Source of the DNA: Neisseria macacae ATCC 33926
GTDB taxonomy: Bacteria; Pseudomonadota; Gammaproteobacteria; Burkholderiales; Neisseriaceae
Direction of reading: 5' to 3'
DNA length: 64,000 nt
Assembly: GCF_022749495.1 (NCBI RefSeq)
Contig: NZ_CP094241.1
Coordinates: 1,240,001-1,304,000, forward strand
Shown: positions 43,331-52,636 of the stretch, one piece after another
Layout of the letters: each line of letters starts with the position of its first letter
Position numbering within the stretch: position 1 is the first letter of the stretch
Translations under genes and position numbers: made by a program
Notes under the pieces: model-generated
The model's database searches: none
What the model saw: only the letters and a program-made list of their open reading frames with translations
Told to the model about the DNA's origin: nothing

Positions 43331-44307
43331 TGAATAATAAAAACCGCTCACACATTCCGGTCAAAACAGGCATGCAAGGATTCAGTCTGATTGAATTCCT
43401 TGTGGCAAGCGCATTGAGTATGATAGTCCTGTTGGCAGTCAGCTCCAGCTATTTTACTGCGCGCAGTTTGAATACTGTTGCCACAGCGCGCTTAAATGTT
43501 CAGCAGGATTTGCGTAACGCATCTAATCAGATCGTACGTGATGCCCGTATGGCTGGAAACTTCGGTTGTTTCAATATGTCGGCATATGATGCCCAAGCCG
43601 TTATCGCTGATTCTGGCTCCAAAGACTTTCTCAAGCTTAAAGGTAGTGGAAAAATGCTTCCTGCTGTCAGAGAAACAGGTTCTTTAGGTGTAAAGGACTT
43701 TACCCAGAGCGGTAAGGCGCTGATTTTCCAATACGGCATAGATACCGCATCACCAAACGCGGCAACAGTAGTGGCCAGCAGCTGCACAAACATTACCAAA
43801 CCAGGAAAGAAAATTACTGATAGCAAAGCAGCTTTAAAGACAGATGGTTCCCAAGCAGGCAATATCTCCATCATGAAACATGAGGTGAATGCCTATGTCG
43901 TCGGTACTGCGGGAGGGCAAAAGGGTCTTTACCGTTTCCAACTGACAGACAAAGGTGAGTGGAGTAATCCGCAGTTGCTGATTAAGGGAATTGAAAGTAT
44001 GAGTATTCATTATTTTTATACCGAAGGCTGCCCTGAAACATTTGAGGAAAGTGAAACGGCATCTGCGTCTGCACCTACTCCAACTCCTGCCGGAAATGCT
44101 CAGAAGCAGGAGGAGGATAAGACAAAAGATGAAACATTTAAATATACTACGACACTGTCTAGTGATGAAACTCCAGCCTCTATCGAACTCCTGTTGAACA
44201 GCGGCAGTATTAATGCTGGCGGAAGCAATGATGAAAACAAAGTTCAACTCTATCAAATCAATGCAACTGTACGCGGAGGAAACAAATGCGCAGACCGATT
44301 ACTCTAA
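43330..44307 (+). CDS. pilJ: Minor pilin PilJ (PilW type)
   Basis: This 325-residue prepilin is the longest of the set, as usual for PilW/PilJ. The motif is G-FSLIEFLVASALSMIVLLAVSS after MQ. The globular domain reads DARMAGNFGCFNMSAYDAQA, then a serine- and threonine-rich region that contains a PTPTPAGNAQKQEED insert. It overlaps pilI by one base and pilK by 22 bases, so translation is probably coupled. Confidence 0.92.
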   Translation: MNNKNRSHIPVKTGMQGFSLIEFLVASALSMIVLLAVSSSYFTARSLNTVATARLNVQQDLRNASNQIVRDARMAGNFGCFNMSAYDAQAVIADSGSKDFLKLKGSGKMLPAVRETGSLGVKDFTQSGKALIFQYGIDTASPNAATVVASSCTNITKPGKKITDSKAALKTDGSQAGNISIMKHEVNAYVVGTAGGQKGLYRFQLTDKGEWSNPQLLIKGIESMSIHYFYTEGCPETFEESETASASAPTPTPAGNAQKQEEDKTKDETFKYTTTLSSDETPASIELLLNSGSINAGGSNDENKVQLYQINATVRGGNKCADRLL

Positions 44308-44900
44308 ACCATCCTGCTAAAGCCTCCGCACAAAAAGGCTTTGCATTATTCATCGTCTTGATGATCATGATCGTCATCGCCTTGCTCGTCGTTACTGCGA
44401 CCCAGTCCTATAATACCGAGCAGCGAATCAGTACTAATGATGCTGACCATAAATTTGCTACTACACTTGCTGAGGCGGCATTACGCGAAGGTGAGGACTA
44501 TATCTATTCTATTGAAGAAGGCACGCAGATTTTTAATGATCAATGTTCCAAAGGGCTTTGCAGAGCTAAACAGCTTAGTGTTAAAGAATACACTACCCCA
44601 ACTGGTATTATTGATGTTAAAGGCGAGGCAGATCTGAGCAAAGTTGAAGAAGCTTGGAAAAGAAAGCATGCAGAATGTCTTGATTCACATTCTAAGAAAG
44701 AAACAGAATGTATCAATGTTAATGGTAGAGAATACCCGATTGATAAAAATAGTGGGGCCAAAAAGTCTCCCCGCTATATCATCGAATACCTAAGCACCAA
44801 TTCTACCGACAACCGTACCATTTATCGCGTCACTGCTAAAGCATGGGGAAAAAACGAAAATACGGTAGTTATGCTGCAATCTTATGTAGCCAACGAATAA
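44286..44900 (+). CDS. pilK: Minor pilin PilK (PilX type)
   Basis: A 204-residue protein has an atypical prepilin start, AQKG-FALFIVLMIMIVIALLVV, in which the usual glutamate at +5 is replaced by isoleucine or nearby. This is the known PilX/PilK oddity. The globular part reads YNTEQRISTNDADHKFATTL with several cysteines. It overlaps pilJ by 22 bases. Confidence 0.9.
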   Translation: MRRPITLNHPAKASAQKGFALFIVLMIMIVIALLVVTATQSYNTEQRISTNDADHKFATTLAEAALREGEDYIYSIEEGTQIFNDQCSKGLCRAKQLSVKEYTTPTGIIDVKGEADLSKVEEAWKRKHAECLDSHSKKETECINVNGREYPIDKNSGAKKSPRYIIEYLSTNSTDNRTIYRVTAKAWGKNENTVVMLQSYVANE

Positions 44901-44912
44901 ATAGATAAAATC

Positions 44913-45404
44913 ATGAATACGTCTATCACTAAATTTCAAGGGTTTACGCTGGTTGAGATGCTGATTGTCATTGCTATTATCGGCATCCTCAGCACTATCG
45001 CTTACCCTTCCTATATCCATTACATTGAACGCGGCTATCAATCTCAGGCGCATGCTGAATTGGTTATCATCAATAATTCCTTGAAAACCGAACTGGTCAA
45101 AAACCCTGCCCTTAAAATGAAAGATGAAATTGAGGGAGATACAGGATTTTTTAAGAAATATCAGGCTACATCTGAGGTCGCGGCTAAATATGATTTCAGT
45201 GGCGCAATGAAAGATAAGGACTCTAAACACAGCAGAGCCTATTATCTTTTTGCTACTCCGAAAAGTGGGACGAATTACAAACTTTCCGTTTGGATGGATA
45301 GTTTGGGCAATGCCTATAAATGTACCGATGCAGAATCGGCTAAAGCCAAGTTAACAACTAAAAACGGTAATACAGGTTGCGAACCTGTTTCAAATAAAAA
45401 GTAG
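44913..45404 (+). CDS. pilX: Minor pilin PilX/PilL-like
   Basis: This 163-residue prepilin ends the operon. The leader MNTSITKFQG precedes FTLVEMLIVIAIIGILSTIA. The C-terminal part has two cysteines (YKCTDAES, NTGCEPVSN) that would form the D-loop disulfide. PilX in meningococcus and PilL in gonococcus promote aggregation and adhesion or pilus stability; which of these fits here is not clear from sequence. It lies 12 bases after pilK. Confidence 0.85.
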   Translation: MNTSITKFQGFTLVEMLIVIAIIGILSTIAYPSYIHYIERGYQSQAHAELVIINNSLKTELVKNPALKMKDEIEGDTGFFKKYQATSEVAAKYDFSGAMKDKDSKHSRAYYLFATPKSGTNYKLSVWMDSLGNAYKCTDAESAKAKLTTKNGNTGCEPVSNKK

Positions 45405-45570
45405 AGAAAAACAGTACATTTCCAGCTAAGAAGGTCGTCTGAAATGGTGTTTTAGACTTTAGAATAGATTAAATTGCACCTTAGTAGGTTCATTAAAGTG
45501 CAGTTTTTTATGGTGTAACGTACTTTACCCTACAGCTAGATTTTCAGACGACCTGTTTCAAGGAGTCCTG

Positions 45571-47040
45571 ATGTTTTTCAAATTCAAAAACCTCGACAAC
45601 CAATCACCGTATTCTCCCGAGTCGCCACCCAATCCCCTATACGCCATGCTTGCCGCCGATACAGCGGCTATGGAAGCAGGTAAAAAAACAAGCAAAATCC
45701 GCGCTGCTTGGAAAAAACATTTTGATACTTATTCCGTAGCGGCATGCCTGCCTTATTTTTACGATTTCCTGTTGGAAAATATCGATGCCGCACTAACAGG
45801 TCGTCTGAAAGACGGAATAGGGCTGCACAAATTCGCTGAAGCGCTTGCTAGCGACAAATTCTTTCATACTGTAGACCGTTGTCGCAGTAAATCTGAACAG
45901 GAAGCTGATCAAACTATTGCCTCATATGCTCCGGCAATCTGCGCGCGCATCGATGCCGTACTACAACGCGAATGGCCTGCTGAAATGCAAACCGGTGCGT
46001 GGCTGGCTGAAGTGTTCTGTCTGTTTTTTTATCATGCTGCCGCTAATAATCATACCTCCAGAATTGCTACCGCTCCGTGGATCGTGCCGTTTTTGCGTCG
46101 TTGGCCTGAACAGGAAGACAGATTGATTTTGAGCATGCTTGATGATTGGTGTGATGTAGCCGCATTGTCAGAATACCTGATGCTCGAAGCCGAAAATGCC
46201 CGTCGACAGTCACGTTCTGTAGGTGGATTGTGGAATGATATGATGGGTATTTATGCCGATAAGCGCAGCAATGTTTATCGTCATGCAAAGCAGCTTTTGG
46301 CTGCACTAAGCACTGGTGACGAAATATCCCCTGACAGAAAGGAAGCCTTACTTTGTGCCGCCTTGGATACCTTGAATCTCGCTTCAAAGAAGCCAGAAAG
46401 CCGTAAAGAAGCCTATGCTTGCATACGTCGCGATCCAGTCACGCGTAATTGTCTGAAGCTGTTGGCTGACAGTATGTCCGATAATCCGTCTGCAGAAACC
46501 ATCCGTACACTCCTGACGGAAGCGGAAAGTGCATCCAAGTCAGCCGGTACTTACAATTTAAACCAAATCCCCAGTGTACCTTTTGCAGATATCGGTCTGA
46601 AAATCGCCGTCATTGACGAATTGATGTACCGCCGCGACCTGCTTAAACCGCGCCTGCTGCTGGATACTTTCGCTAAAGAATATGAAGGTCGGAATATAGA
46701 CAGGGAGGCAGACGGCTATGCAGTCATTCCCGAAATTTTTGAATATTTCGAGCGGTTGGATATCCCGCAAAGCCTTTTAAACGAAGTGGAGGAACTCTAC
46801 ATCGACGGCGGTTTTGATGGTGGTTCGGCACTATATGAAGAAATGTTTCCTTTTTTTGATCCAGGTTGCGGTGATGAACTCTTGCCTATCAGTAAACAGG
46901 CTTTTGCTGATTTGGCGCACCTACCAAATCTCCGTCGTATCATCGGTTTGGAAAACTGCAACCCATCGTCTGAATTGATACAAGCATTGCAAAAAGCGGG
47001 TGTAGAAATCATAGCGCAGGAGCAGTGGCAAACTACGTAA
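45571..47040 (+). CDS. Unrecognised 489-residue protein downstream of the pilin operon
   Basis: The protein is soluble and alpha-helical with many tryptophans and leucines. It has no signal peptide and no motif I recognise. The C-terminus (LISKQAFADLAHLPNLRRIIGL-like region) looks like a short leucine-rich turn. The frame includes an uptake sequence at 45798-45809, read as GRLKD. It starts 167 bases after pilX with an inverted uptake pair in between, so it is probably its own transcription unit. AAGGAGTCCTG precedes the ATG. Confidence 0.7.
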   Translation: MFFKFKNLDNQSPYSPESPPNPLYAMLAADTAAMEAGKKTSKIRAAWKKHFDTYSVAACLPYFYDFLLENIDAALTGRLKDGIGLHKFAEALASDKFFHTVDRCRSKSEQEADQTIASYAPAICARIDAVLQREWPAEMQTGAWLAEVFCLFFYHAAANNHTSRIATAPWIVPFLRRWPEQEDRLILSMLDDWCDVAALSEYLMLEAENARRQSRSVGGLWNDMMGIYADKRSNVYRHAKQLLAALSTGDEISPDRKEALLCAALDTLNLASKKPESRKEAYACIRRDPVTRNCLKLLADSMSDNPSAETIRTLLTEAESASKSAGTYNLNQIPSVPFADIGLKIAVIDELMYRRDLLKPRLLLDTFAKEYEGRNIDREADGYAVIPEIFEYFERLDIPQSLLNEVEELYIDGGFDGGSALYEEMFPFFDPGCGDELLPISKQAFADLAHLPNLRRIIGLENCNPSSELIQALQKAGVEIIAQEQWQTT

Positions 47041-47183
47041 GATGGTCGCCGCAAACAATAAATAATCACCGATACTGCCTATCAAACATTCTATCTATAA
47101 ATGATTGTATCTATAAGCGCAATCTGTGTTTAAGCTGATGATGAGAATGCTAGCTTTTTGAGAAAAAATGATCTTAGAAACAG

Positions 47184-47227
47184 AAACGTCGTCTGAAATC
47201 TGTCATTGAGTTTTCAGACGACGTTTT
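47184..47227. terminator. Bidirectional hairpin downstream of two convergent genes
   Basis: AAACGTCGTCTGAAA and its complement form a stem with a T tail. It is a one-base variant of the usual uptake core (CGTCGTCTGAA) and lies between the plus-strand unknown gene and the minus-strand RTX gene. Confidence 0.55.
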
Positions 47228-47329
47228 ATATTGAATTAGCTTAGAATGAACTGACGATTTTTTTAAATCTTTGCTTTGGAATTTAAAAAGCAGATTCGTT
47301 TCAAACTGTCAGTTCTTTTTAGCGAATCT

Positions 47330-48937
47330 TTAGCCAATGATATTGGATGCGTTCAACCATACTGCTTGGTCGCTATCGAATTTTGCAAATACAGTATTAC
47401 TGCTTGCACCTGCCGCACGATAAGCAAGAGTTTGCTGTGCTGAATCAAAAACGAGATAAGAGCGGTCGGCATCGTAATAAGAAGGGTTGCTGACGAACAT
47501 TTCTGACCAGCTCAACTTCGCATTGTTGCCACTCAATAATGAACGCATAGCAGACAGGTCGAGTTTGTCCATATAAGGGTTGAAGTCTGTCAAACGATCT
47601 GTGCTGCCGTCACGGATATCTGATGCAGTAAAGGCGACGGTGTCTCTACCTGTACCTGTGACGATAGTGTCGCTACCCAAGCCACCTGCAATATAGTCAT
47701 CACCGTCTCCACCATTGAGGTAGTCATATCCATTGCCGCCTGACAGTGTGTCGTCGCCGCTCATGCCGTATAGAGTGTCGTTGCCGTCTTCGCCACTCAA
47801 GCGATTATGTCCGCTGTTGCCGGTCAGGGTATTGTTGCCATAATTGCCAATACCGAAGATGTTGTTGCTGCCTGTCAAAGCCAGGTTTTCAACGTTGGTT
47901 GGGGCGGTGTAGGAAACGCTGCTGTAAATGGTATCGGTCCCTTCAAACCATCCTTCAGTAACGGAGTCGTTCACATTGTCTACATAGTAAATGTCATCCC
48001 CATATCCGCCGCTCATGCTGTCTGCGCCGCTGCCACCGTCTAAAGTATCGTTGCCGTATCCACCATCAAGCAGGTCGTTTCCTTCGCCTCCTTGTAGCAC
48101 GTCATCTCCGCTATCTCCGTAAAGATAGTCACGGTCATCGCCGCCCATCAGCAGGTCGTTACCGTCCATGCCGTGCAGCGTGTCGTTTCCACGACCACCG
48201 CTCAAACGATTGTTGCCGCTGTTGCCTATCAGGGTATTGTCGGAGTTGTTACCGAAACCGTAGTTGTTGCCGTAGCCTGTCAGTGTCAGGTTTTCGACGT
48301 TGGTTGGGGCTGTGTAAGAAACGCTGCTGTAAATGGTATCGGTACCTTCTCCCCACCATTCGGTAACCGTATCGTTCACATTATCTACATAGTAAATATC
48401 ATCTCCGTATCCTCCGCTCATGCTGTCTGCACCGCTGCCACCGTCTAAAGTGTCGTTGCCGTATCCACCATCGAGCAGGTCGTTTCCTTCGCCTCCTTGT
48501 AGCACGTCATTTCCACTACCTCCATAAAGATAATCGCGATCATCGCCGCCCATCAGCAGGTCGTTACCGTCCATACCGTGTAGCGTGTCATTACCACGAC
48601 CACCGCTTAAGCGGTTGTTGCCACTGTTTCCTATCAGGGTATTGTCGGAGTTGTTACCGAAACCGTAGTGGTTACCGTAGCCTGTCAGTGTCAGGTTTTC
48701 GACGTGTGTCGGTAAGGTAAAGTCCGTATCAGCATAAACCGTATCGTTGCCTTCATATCCATATTCAACGATAGTGTCACTTGCGTTTTTACTGTGATAA
48801 ACATCGTTGCCTAAGCCTCCGTAGAATACGGTATGTCCGAGACTGCCATATAAAACGTCATCGCGGGTCGTGCCTTTAATGACGACAGATTCATTGTTTG
48901 CTACGTTATAGTATAAAGGGTGCAATGTATTGGCCAT
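47330..48937 (-). CDS. RTX-repeat protein 1 (calcium-binding, type I secretion type)
   Basis: The start ATG 48935-48937 follows AAGGAGAGCC and gives 535 residues. Nearly the whole protein consists of GGxGxDxLx nonapeptide repeats that bind calcium, with spaced VENLTLTG-type segments. The C-terminus (DTVAFTASDIRDG, then DKLDLSAMRSLL) resembles the secretion signal region of M10/T1SS proteins. There is no N-terminal signal peptide and no enzyme domain. Residues 81-215 and 216-350 are near-identical tandem copies of 135 residues. It is paralogous to the next gene. No secretion genes are in the window, so export machinery must be elsewhere. Confidence 0.85.
   Translation of the reverse strand: MANTLHPLYYNVANNESVVIKGTTRDDVLYGSLGHTVFYGGLGNDVYHSKNASDTIVEYGYEGNDTVYADTDFTLPTHVENLTLTGYGNHYGFGNNSDNTLIGNSGNNRLSGGRGNDTLHGMDGNDLLMGGDDRDYLYGGSGNDVLQGGEGNDLLDGGYGNDTLDGGSGADSMSGGYGDDIYYVDNVNDTVTEWWGEGTDTIYSSVSYTAPTNVENLTLTGYGNNYGFGNNSDNTLIGNSGNNRLSGGRGNDTLHGMDGNDLLMGGDDRDYLYGDSGDDVLQGGEGNDLLDGGYGNDTLDGGSGADSMSGGYGDDIYYVDNVNDSVTEGWFEGTDTIYSSVSYTAPTNVENLALTGSNNIFGIGNYGNNTLTGNSGHNRLSGEDGNDTLYGMSGDDTLSGGNGYDYLNGGDGDDYIAGGLGSDTIVTGTGRDTVAFTASDIRDGSTDRLTDFNPYMDKLDLSAMRSLLSGNNAKLSWSEMFVSNPSYYDADRSYLVFDSAQQTLAYRAAGASSNTVFAKFDSDQAVWLNASNIIG
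47888..48292 (-). repeat. 405-bp tandem repeat inside RTX gene 1, copy 2
   Basis: This unit of 135 codons encodes NLTLTGYGNNYGFGNNSDNT onward and matches copy 1 with few changes. It is in frame, so the gene can grow or shrink by whole units. Confidence 0.85.
48293..48697 (-). repeat. 405-bp tandem repeat inside RTX gene 1, copy 1
   Basis: This unit of 135 codons begins NLTLTGYGNHYGFGNNSDNT. It carries the LSGGRGNDTLHGMDGNDLL and MSGGYGDDIYYVDNVND blocks shared with copy 2. Confidence 0.85.
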
Positions 48938-49273
48938 AATGGCTCTCCTTGTGAACAAGTTGCTGGGAAAAATAGATATAAATATCTATTTGACATTTAT
49001 AGGTTTTTTCTTGTATGTTTGATGCTGATTGTATCGAGAAATAGAATGATGCAAAAGATATAATAATTTATATTATTGTTTTTTATATTAATTTAAAATA
49101 TGAAATAATATTTAATAGTATTTTAATGTCGAGAGGGTGAAAAAACGAAAAGGTCGTCTGAAAACTGATTTTCAGACGACCTTTTGTTGCTATCTGTAAC
49201 GAATCATGCTTTATGTGTCGTTTCCCAGTAAAAGCAGATTCGTTTTAAATGGTCTGTTCTTTTTAGCAAATCT
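48938..49273. other. Spacer between the RTX genes
   Basis: From about 48938 to 49085 the DNA matches the upstream region of RTX gene 2 (50936-51085): CTCTCCTTGTGAACAAGTTG, then an AT-rich block ending TTATATTATTG. From about 49225 to 49273 it matches the 3' flank of RTX gene 1. The duplication therefore includes promoter and 3' DNA. Confidence 0.75.
49148..49185. terminator. Uptake-sequence hairpin upstream of RTX gene 1
   Basis: AAAAGGTCGTCTGAAAA pairs with TTTTCAGACGACCTTTT. It lies between the 3' end of RTX gene 2 and the 5' end of gene 1 and would terminate transcription of gene 2. Confidence 0.6.
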
Positions 49274-50935
49274 TTAGCCGATGATATTGGATGGGCCCAA
49301 CCAGACAAAATCGAATTTGGCAAATATGGTGCTGCTGCTTGAACCTGCCTCACGATAAGCAAGAGTATGCTGCTCTGTATCGAAGATGAGATAAGGACGG
49401 TCTTTTTGGAGAATGACCTCAGGGTCTTTTTCAACGAACATCTTTGACCAGCTCAAATTGGCGTTGCTGCCAGTCAGCAGTGAACGCATACCAGATAGGT
49501 CGAGTTTGTCCGTATTAGGGTCAAATTCGACCACGCGATCTATACTGCCTTCACGAATATCTGATGCAGTAAAGGCAACGGTGTCGTTGCCTTCACCTGT
49601 GATGATGGTGTCGCTACCCGAGCCGCCTGCAATATAGTCATCACCGTCTCCACCGTTGAGATGGTCATTTCCATTTCCGCCTAACAGGGTGTCGTTGCCA
49701 CCCATGCCGTACAGGGTATCATTGCCGTCTTCACCGCTCAGACGATTATCCCCTTTGTTGCCTGTCAAGATATTGTCATTATGGTTGCCAATACCGAAGA
49801 TGTTGTTGCTACCTGTCAAAGTCAGGTTTTCAACATTTGCTGCGGCGGTGTAGGAAACGCTACTGTAAATGGTATCGGTACCTTCTCCCGATCGCTCGGT
49901 AACTGTGTCATTTACATTATCCACATGATAGACATCATTTCCATCCCCGCCGGTCATCTTGTCTACACCGTAGCCACCGTCTAAAGTATCATTTCCGTGT
50001 CCACCATCAAGTACGTCGTTGTTTTCACCACCTTCTAGGATGTCATCTCCGTTACCCCCGTAAAGACGGTCGTCACCTGCGCCACTCTGCAGAAGGTCGT
50101 CACCGTCCATGCCGTAGAGCGTGTCATATCCATCTAGATTATCGAGCAAGTGGTTGTTGCCGCTGTTGCCTGTCAGGATGTTGCTTTCTTCGTTGCCATA
50201 ACCGTTGATGTTATCGTTTCCTATCAGCGTCAAGTTTTCGACGTTGCTATTAATAAAGTAGGAAACGCTGCTGTAAACAGTATCGGTACCTTCATCAAAA
50301 TATTCGTCAACTTCATCGAGCCAATTATCAACATAGTAAATATCATCCCCCTGGTCACCACGCATGAAGTCTACTCCACTACCACCGTTTAAAGTGTCGT
50401 TACCATCTCCACCCACAAGGCCGTCGCGACCATGTCCGCCCTCGAGCCAGTCGTCGCCATCTCCACCATAGAGCCGGTCATCGCCATCTCCAGCATAGAG
50501 TGAGTCCTTGCCATCTCCACCATAGAGCGAGTCGTCGCCGTCACCGCCTAGCAACAGGTCGTTACCAGCCATACCTTCTAGCTTGTCATTGCCGCGACCG
50601 CCGCTCAAGCGGTTGTTGCCGCTGTTGCCTATTAGAATATTGTTGGAGTTGTTGCCAAATCCGAAGGTGTTGCCGTTGCCTGTCAGTGTCAGGTTTTCGA
50701 CGTGTGTCGGTAAGGTAAAGGTTGTATCGGCGTAAACCGTATCATTGCCTTCATGTGCATATTCAACAATGGTGTCGCCCGCGTTCTTACTGTAATAAAT
50801 ATCGTCGCCCAAGCCGCCGTAGAATGTGGTATGTCCGAGACTGCCATGTAAAACGTCATTACGGGGCGTTCCTTTGAGGACGACGGGTTTATTATTTGCT
50901 GCGTTGCTGGGTAAAGAGTGCAATGTATTGGACAT
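49274..50935 (-). CDS. RTX-repeat protein 2
   Basis: The start ATG 50933-50935 (MSNTLHSLPSNAANNKPVVL) follows AAGGAGAGCC and gives 553 residues. It is paralogous to RTX protein 1, with the same N-terminal block (GSLGHTTFYGGLGDDIYYSK) and the same C-terminal secretion region, and lacks the exact 135-residue duplication. Extra GGDGDD repeats lie in the first half (near SLYGGDGKDSLYAGDGDD). There is no enzyme domain. The two probably arose by tandem duplication. Their role may be an extracellular matrix or adhesive surface layer; that is inference. Confidence 0.85.
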   Translation of the reverse strand: MSNTLHSLPSNAANNKPVVLKGTPRNDVLHGSLGHTTFYGGLGDDIYYSKNAGDTIVEYAHEGNDTVYADTTFTLPTHVENLTLTGNGNTFGFGNNSNNILIGNSGNNRLSGGRGNDKLEGMAGNDLLLGGDGDDSLYGGDGKDSLYAGDGDDRLYGGDGDDWLEGGHGRDGLVGGDGNDTLNGGSGVDFMRGDQGDDIYYVDNWLDEVDEYFDEGTDTVYSSVSYFINSNVENLTLIGNDNINGYGNEESNILTGNSGNNHLLDNLDGYDTLYGMDGDDLLQSGAGDDRLYGGNGDDILEGGENNDVLDGGHGNDTLDGGYGVDKMTGGDGNDVYHVDNVNDTVTERSGEGTDTIYSSVSYTAAANVENLTLTGSNNIFGIGNHNDNILTGNKGDNRLSGEDGNDTLYGMGGNDTLLGGNGNDHLNGGDGDDYIAGGSGSDTIITGEGNDTVAFTASDIREGSIDRVVEFDPNTDKLDLSGMRSLLTGSNANLSWSKMFVEKDPEVILQKDRPYLIFDTEQHTLAYREAGSSSSTIFAKFDFVWLGPSNIIG

Positions 50936-51142
50936 GATGGCTCTCCTTGAGAACAAGTTGCTGGGAAAAAATAATACCTATCTATTTGACATTAATAGAT
51001 TTTTTCTTGTGTGTCATGATGTTGATTGTATCGGGGAATAAAATGACGGGAAAGGTATAATAATTGATATTATTGTTTTGTTTGCTAATTTAAAATAAAA
51101 AATGATATTTGATAGTATTCTGATGTTGATGAGTGAAAAACG

Positions 51143-51180
51143 AAAAGGTCGTCTGAAAATCGGTTTTCAGACGACCTTTT
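51143..51180. terminator. Uptake-sequence hairpin upstream of RTX gene 2
   Basis: AAAAGGTCGTCTGAAAA and its complement form a stem with T tails on both strands. It matches the spacer hairpin at 49148-49185 in form and relative position. Confidence 0.55.
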
Positions 51181-51348
51181 GTTGTGATCTATGACGGTTC
51201 GTGCTTTATATAGTTTCCCTGCAAAAGCGTCGCAAGAATAGGCTGAGATTGTTTCTGTATGGATTGTCAAGAAGAGGAAGAATAATGCCGGATTCTCTAG
51301 AAAACAGTTAGGCTGATGCAAACTTGCGAATACGTTGAATTTTAGATA

Positions 51349-51505
51349 TATAGTGGATTAACTTTAAATCAGGACAAGGCGACGAAGCCGCAGACAGTAC
51401 AGATAGTACGGAACCGATTCACTTGGTGCTTCAGCACCTTAGAGAATCGCTCTCTTTGAGCTAAGGCGAGGCAACGCCGTACTGGTTTAAATTTAATCCA
51501 CTATA
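51349..51505. repeat. Long-form Correia element (about 157 bp)
   Basis: Terminal TATAGTGGATTAAC and its inverted copy bound the element. The central segment GGTGCTTCAGCACC with flanking AGAATCG and CGATTCA is the part absent from short copies; it contains the IHF-type site region known for the long form. Confidence 0.93.
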
Positions 51506-51562
51506 AAAATTCAGACGACCTTGGGAAGGAATCACAAAGGTCGTCTGAAAATCTAAATCCCG

Positions 51563-52522
51563 TTATAAACCGCAAGTTTTCGGCTTGTTCGCCAGAATAT
51601 TGATAACTTTACGTTCAGGTTTGGACGGGGTGATTTTGATTTCGCTTTCGTCTTCTTCGCTGCCGTCGGAGTAGCGTTCGGGCATTTTTTCGCTGTCAAA
51701 CGCCAAGTCGCCGCCGTGTTTCAAGGTTTGACCACGTTCCAAACCGACGAAGTCGAAAAGCTCGGGGTCGGCGAGATGGGAGGGGACGACGTTTTGCAGG
51801 GCAGAGAACATGGATTCGATACGGCCGGGGAAGCGTTTGTCCCAATCACGCAGCATATCGCCGATGACTTGGCGTTGCAGGTTGGGCTGCGAGCCGCAGA
51901 GGTTGCACGGGATGATTGGGAATTGTTTCAGCTCGGCGTATTTGATCAAATCTTTTTCTTTCACATACGCCAGCGGGCGGATGACGATGTGTTCGCCGTT
52001 GTCACTCACCAGCTTGGGCGGCATAGCTTTGAGTTTGCCGCCGTAAAACATATTCAGGAACATGGTGGCGAGTATGTCGTCGCGGTGGTGTCCCAAGGCG
52101 ATTTTGGTGCAGCCTAATTCTTTTGCGGTGCGATAGAGGATGCCGCGGCGCAGGCGGCTGCACAGCGAACAAGTCGTTTTGCCTTCGTCCAAGACGCGTT
52201 TGACGGTGGAGTAGGTGTCTTCTTCGACGATTTTGTACGGTACGCCTATGCTTTCAAGATAGGTGGGCAACACTTCTTCGGGAAAGCCCGGCTGCTTTTG
52301 GTCGAGATTGACGGCAACCAGTTCAAAATCAATTGGCGCGCTGGCTTGGAGCTGGCGCAGGATGTCTAATAGGGCGTAGCTGTCTTTGCCGCCGGAGAGG
52401 CAGACCATGATTTTGTCGCCCGGCTCGATCATGTTGAAATCGTTAATTGCGTCGCCAACGGCGTGGCGCAGGCGTTTGTTGAGTTTGTTGTTCTCTAATT
52501 CTTGCTTGGTTTTTTTGGACAT
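51563..52522 (-). CDS. ttcA: tRNA 2-thiocytidine synthetase TtcA
   Basis: TtcA thiolates cytidine 32 in certain tRNAs, using ATP and an iron-sulfur cluster. The 319-residue protein has the PP-loop MVCLSGGKDSYALL (SGGKDS at 43-48). Cluster ligands are visible as CSLC (118-121) and CNLCG near residue 209. The ALGHHRDD motif is also present. The C-terminal tail beyond 290 is charged. A Correia element lies 114 bases upstream. Confidence 0.95.
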   Translation of the reverse strand: MSKKTKQELENNKLNKRLRHAVGDAINDFNMIEPGDKIMVCLSGGKDSYALLDILRQLQASAPIDFELVAVNLDQKQPGFPEEVLPTYLESIGVPYKIVEEDTYSTVKRVLDEGKTTCSLCSRLRRGILYRTAKELGCTKIALGHHRDDILATMFLNMFYGGKLKAMPPKLVSDNGEHIVIRPLAYVKEKDLIKYAELKQFPIIPCNLCGSQPNLQRQVIGDMLRDWDKRFPGRIESMFSALQNVVPSHLADPELFDFVGLERGQTLKHGGDLAFDSEKMPERYSDGSEEDESEIKITPSKPERKVINILANKPKTCGL

Positions 52523-52636
52523 GGCGGTTTGTGCTTTGAAATAATAGAAAATTTAAGGGCGGTATTGTACCGCAAAAAGCGTTTGGAAACCGAATATTAG
52601 AAAAAGAATGGGAGCAGATTGAGATTTTAATCACAT

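Larger units (their letters stand above)
50936..51562. other. Intergenic stretch between RTX gene 2 and ttcA
   Basis: It holds the duplicated RTX upstream region, the uptake-sequence hairpin and a long-form Correia element. The rest (about 51181-51348) carries no supported gene. Confidence 0.5.

Noticed and set aside
47700..50600. Dense short repeats resembling a CRISPR array
   Set aside because: They are in-frame GGxGxDxLx codon repeats with variable spacing inside two RTX genes, without constant repeat and spacer lengths.
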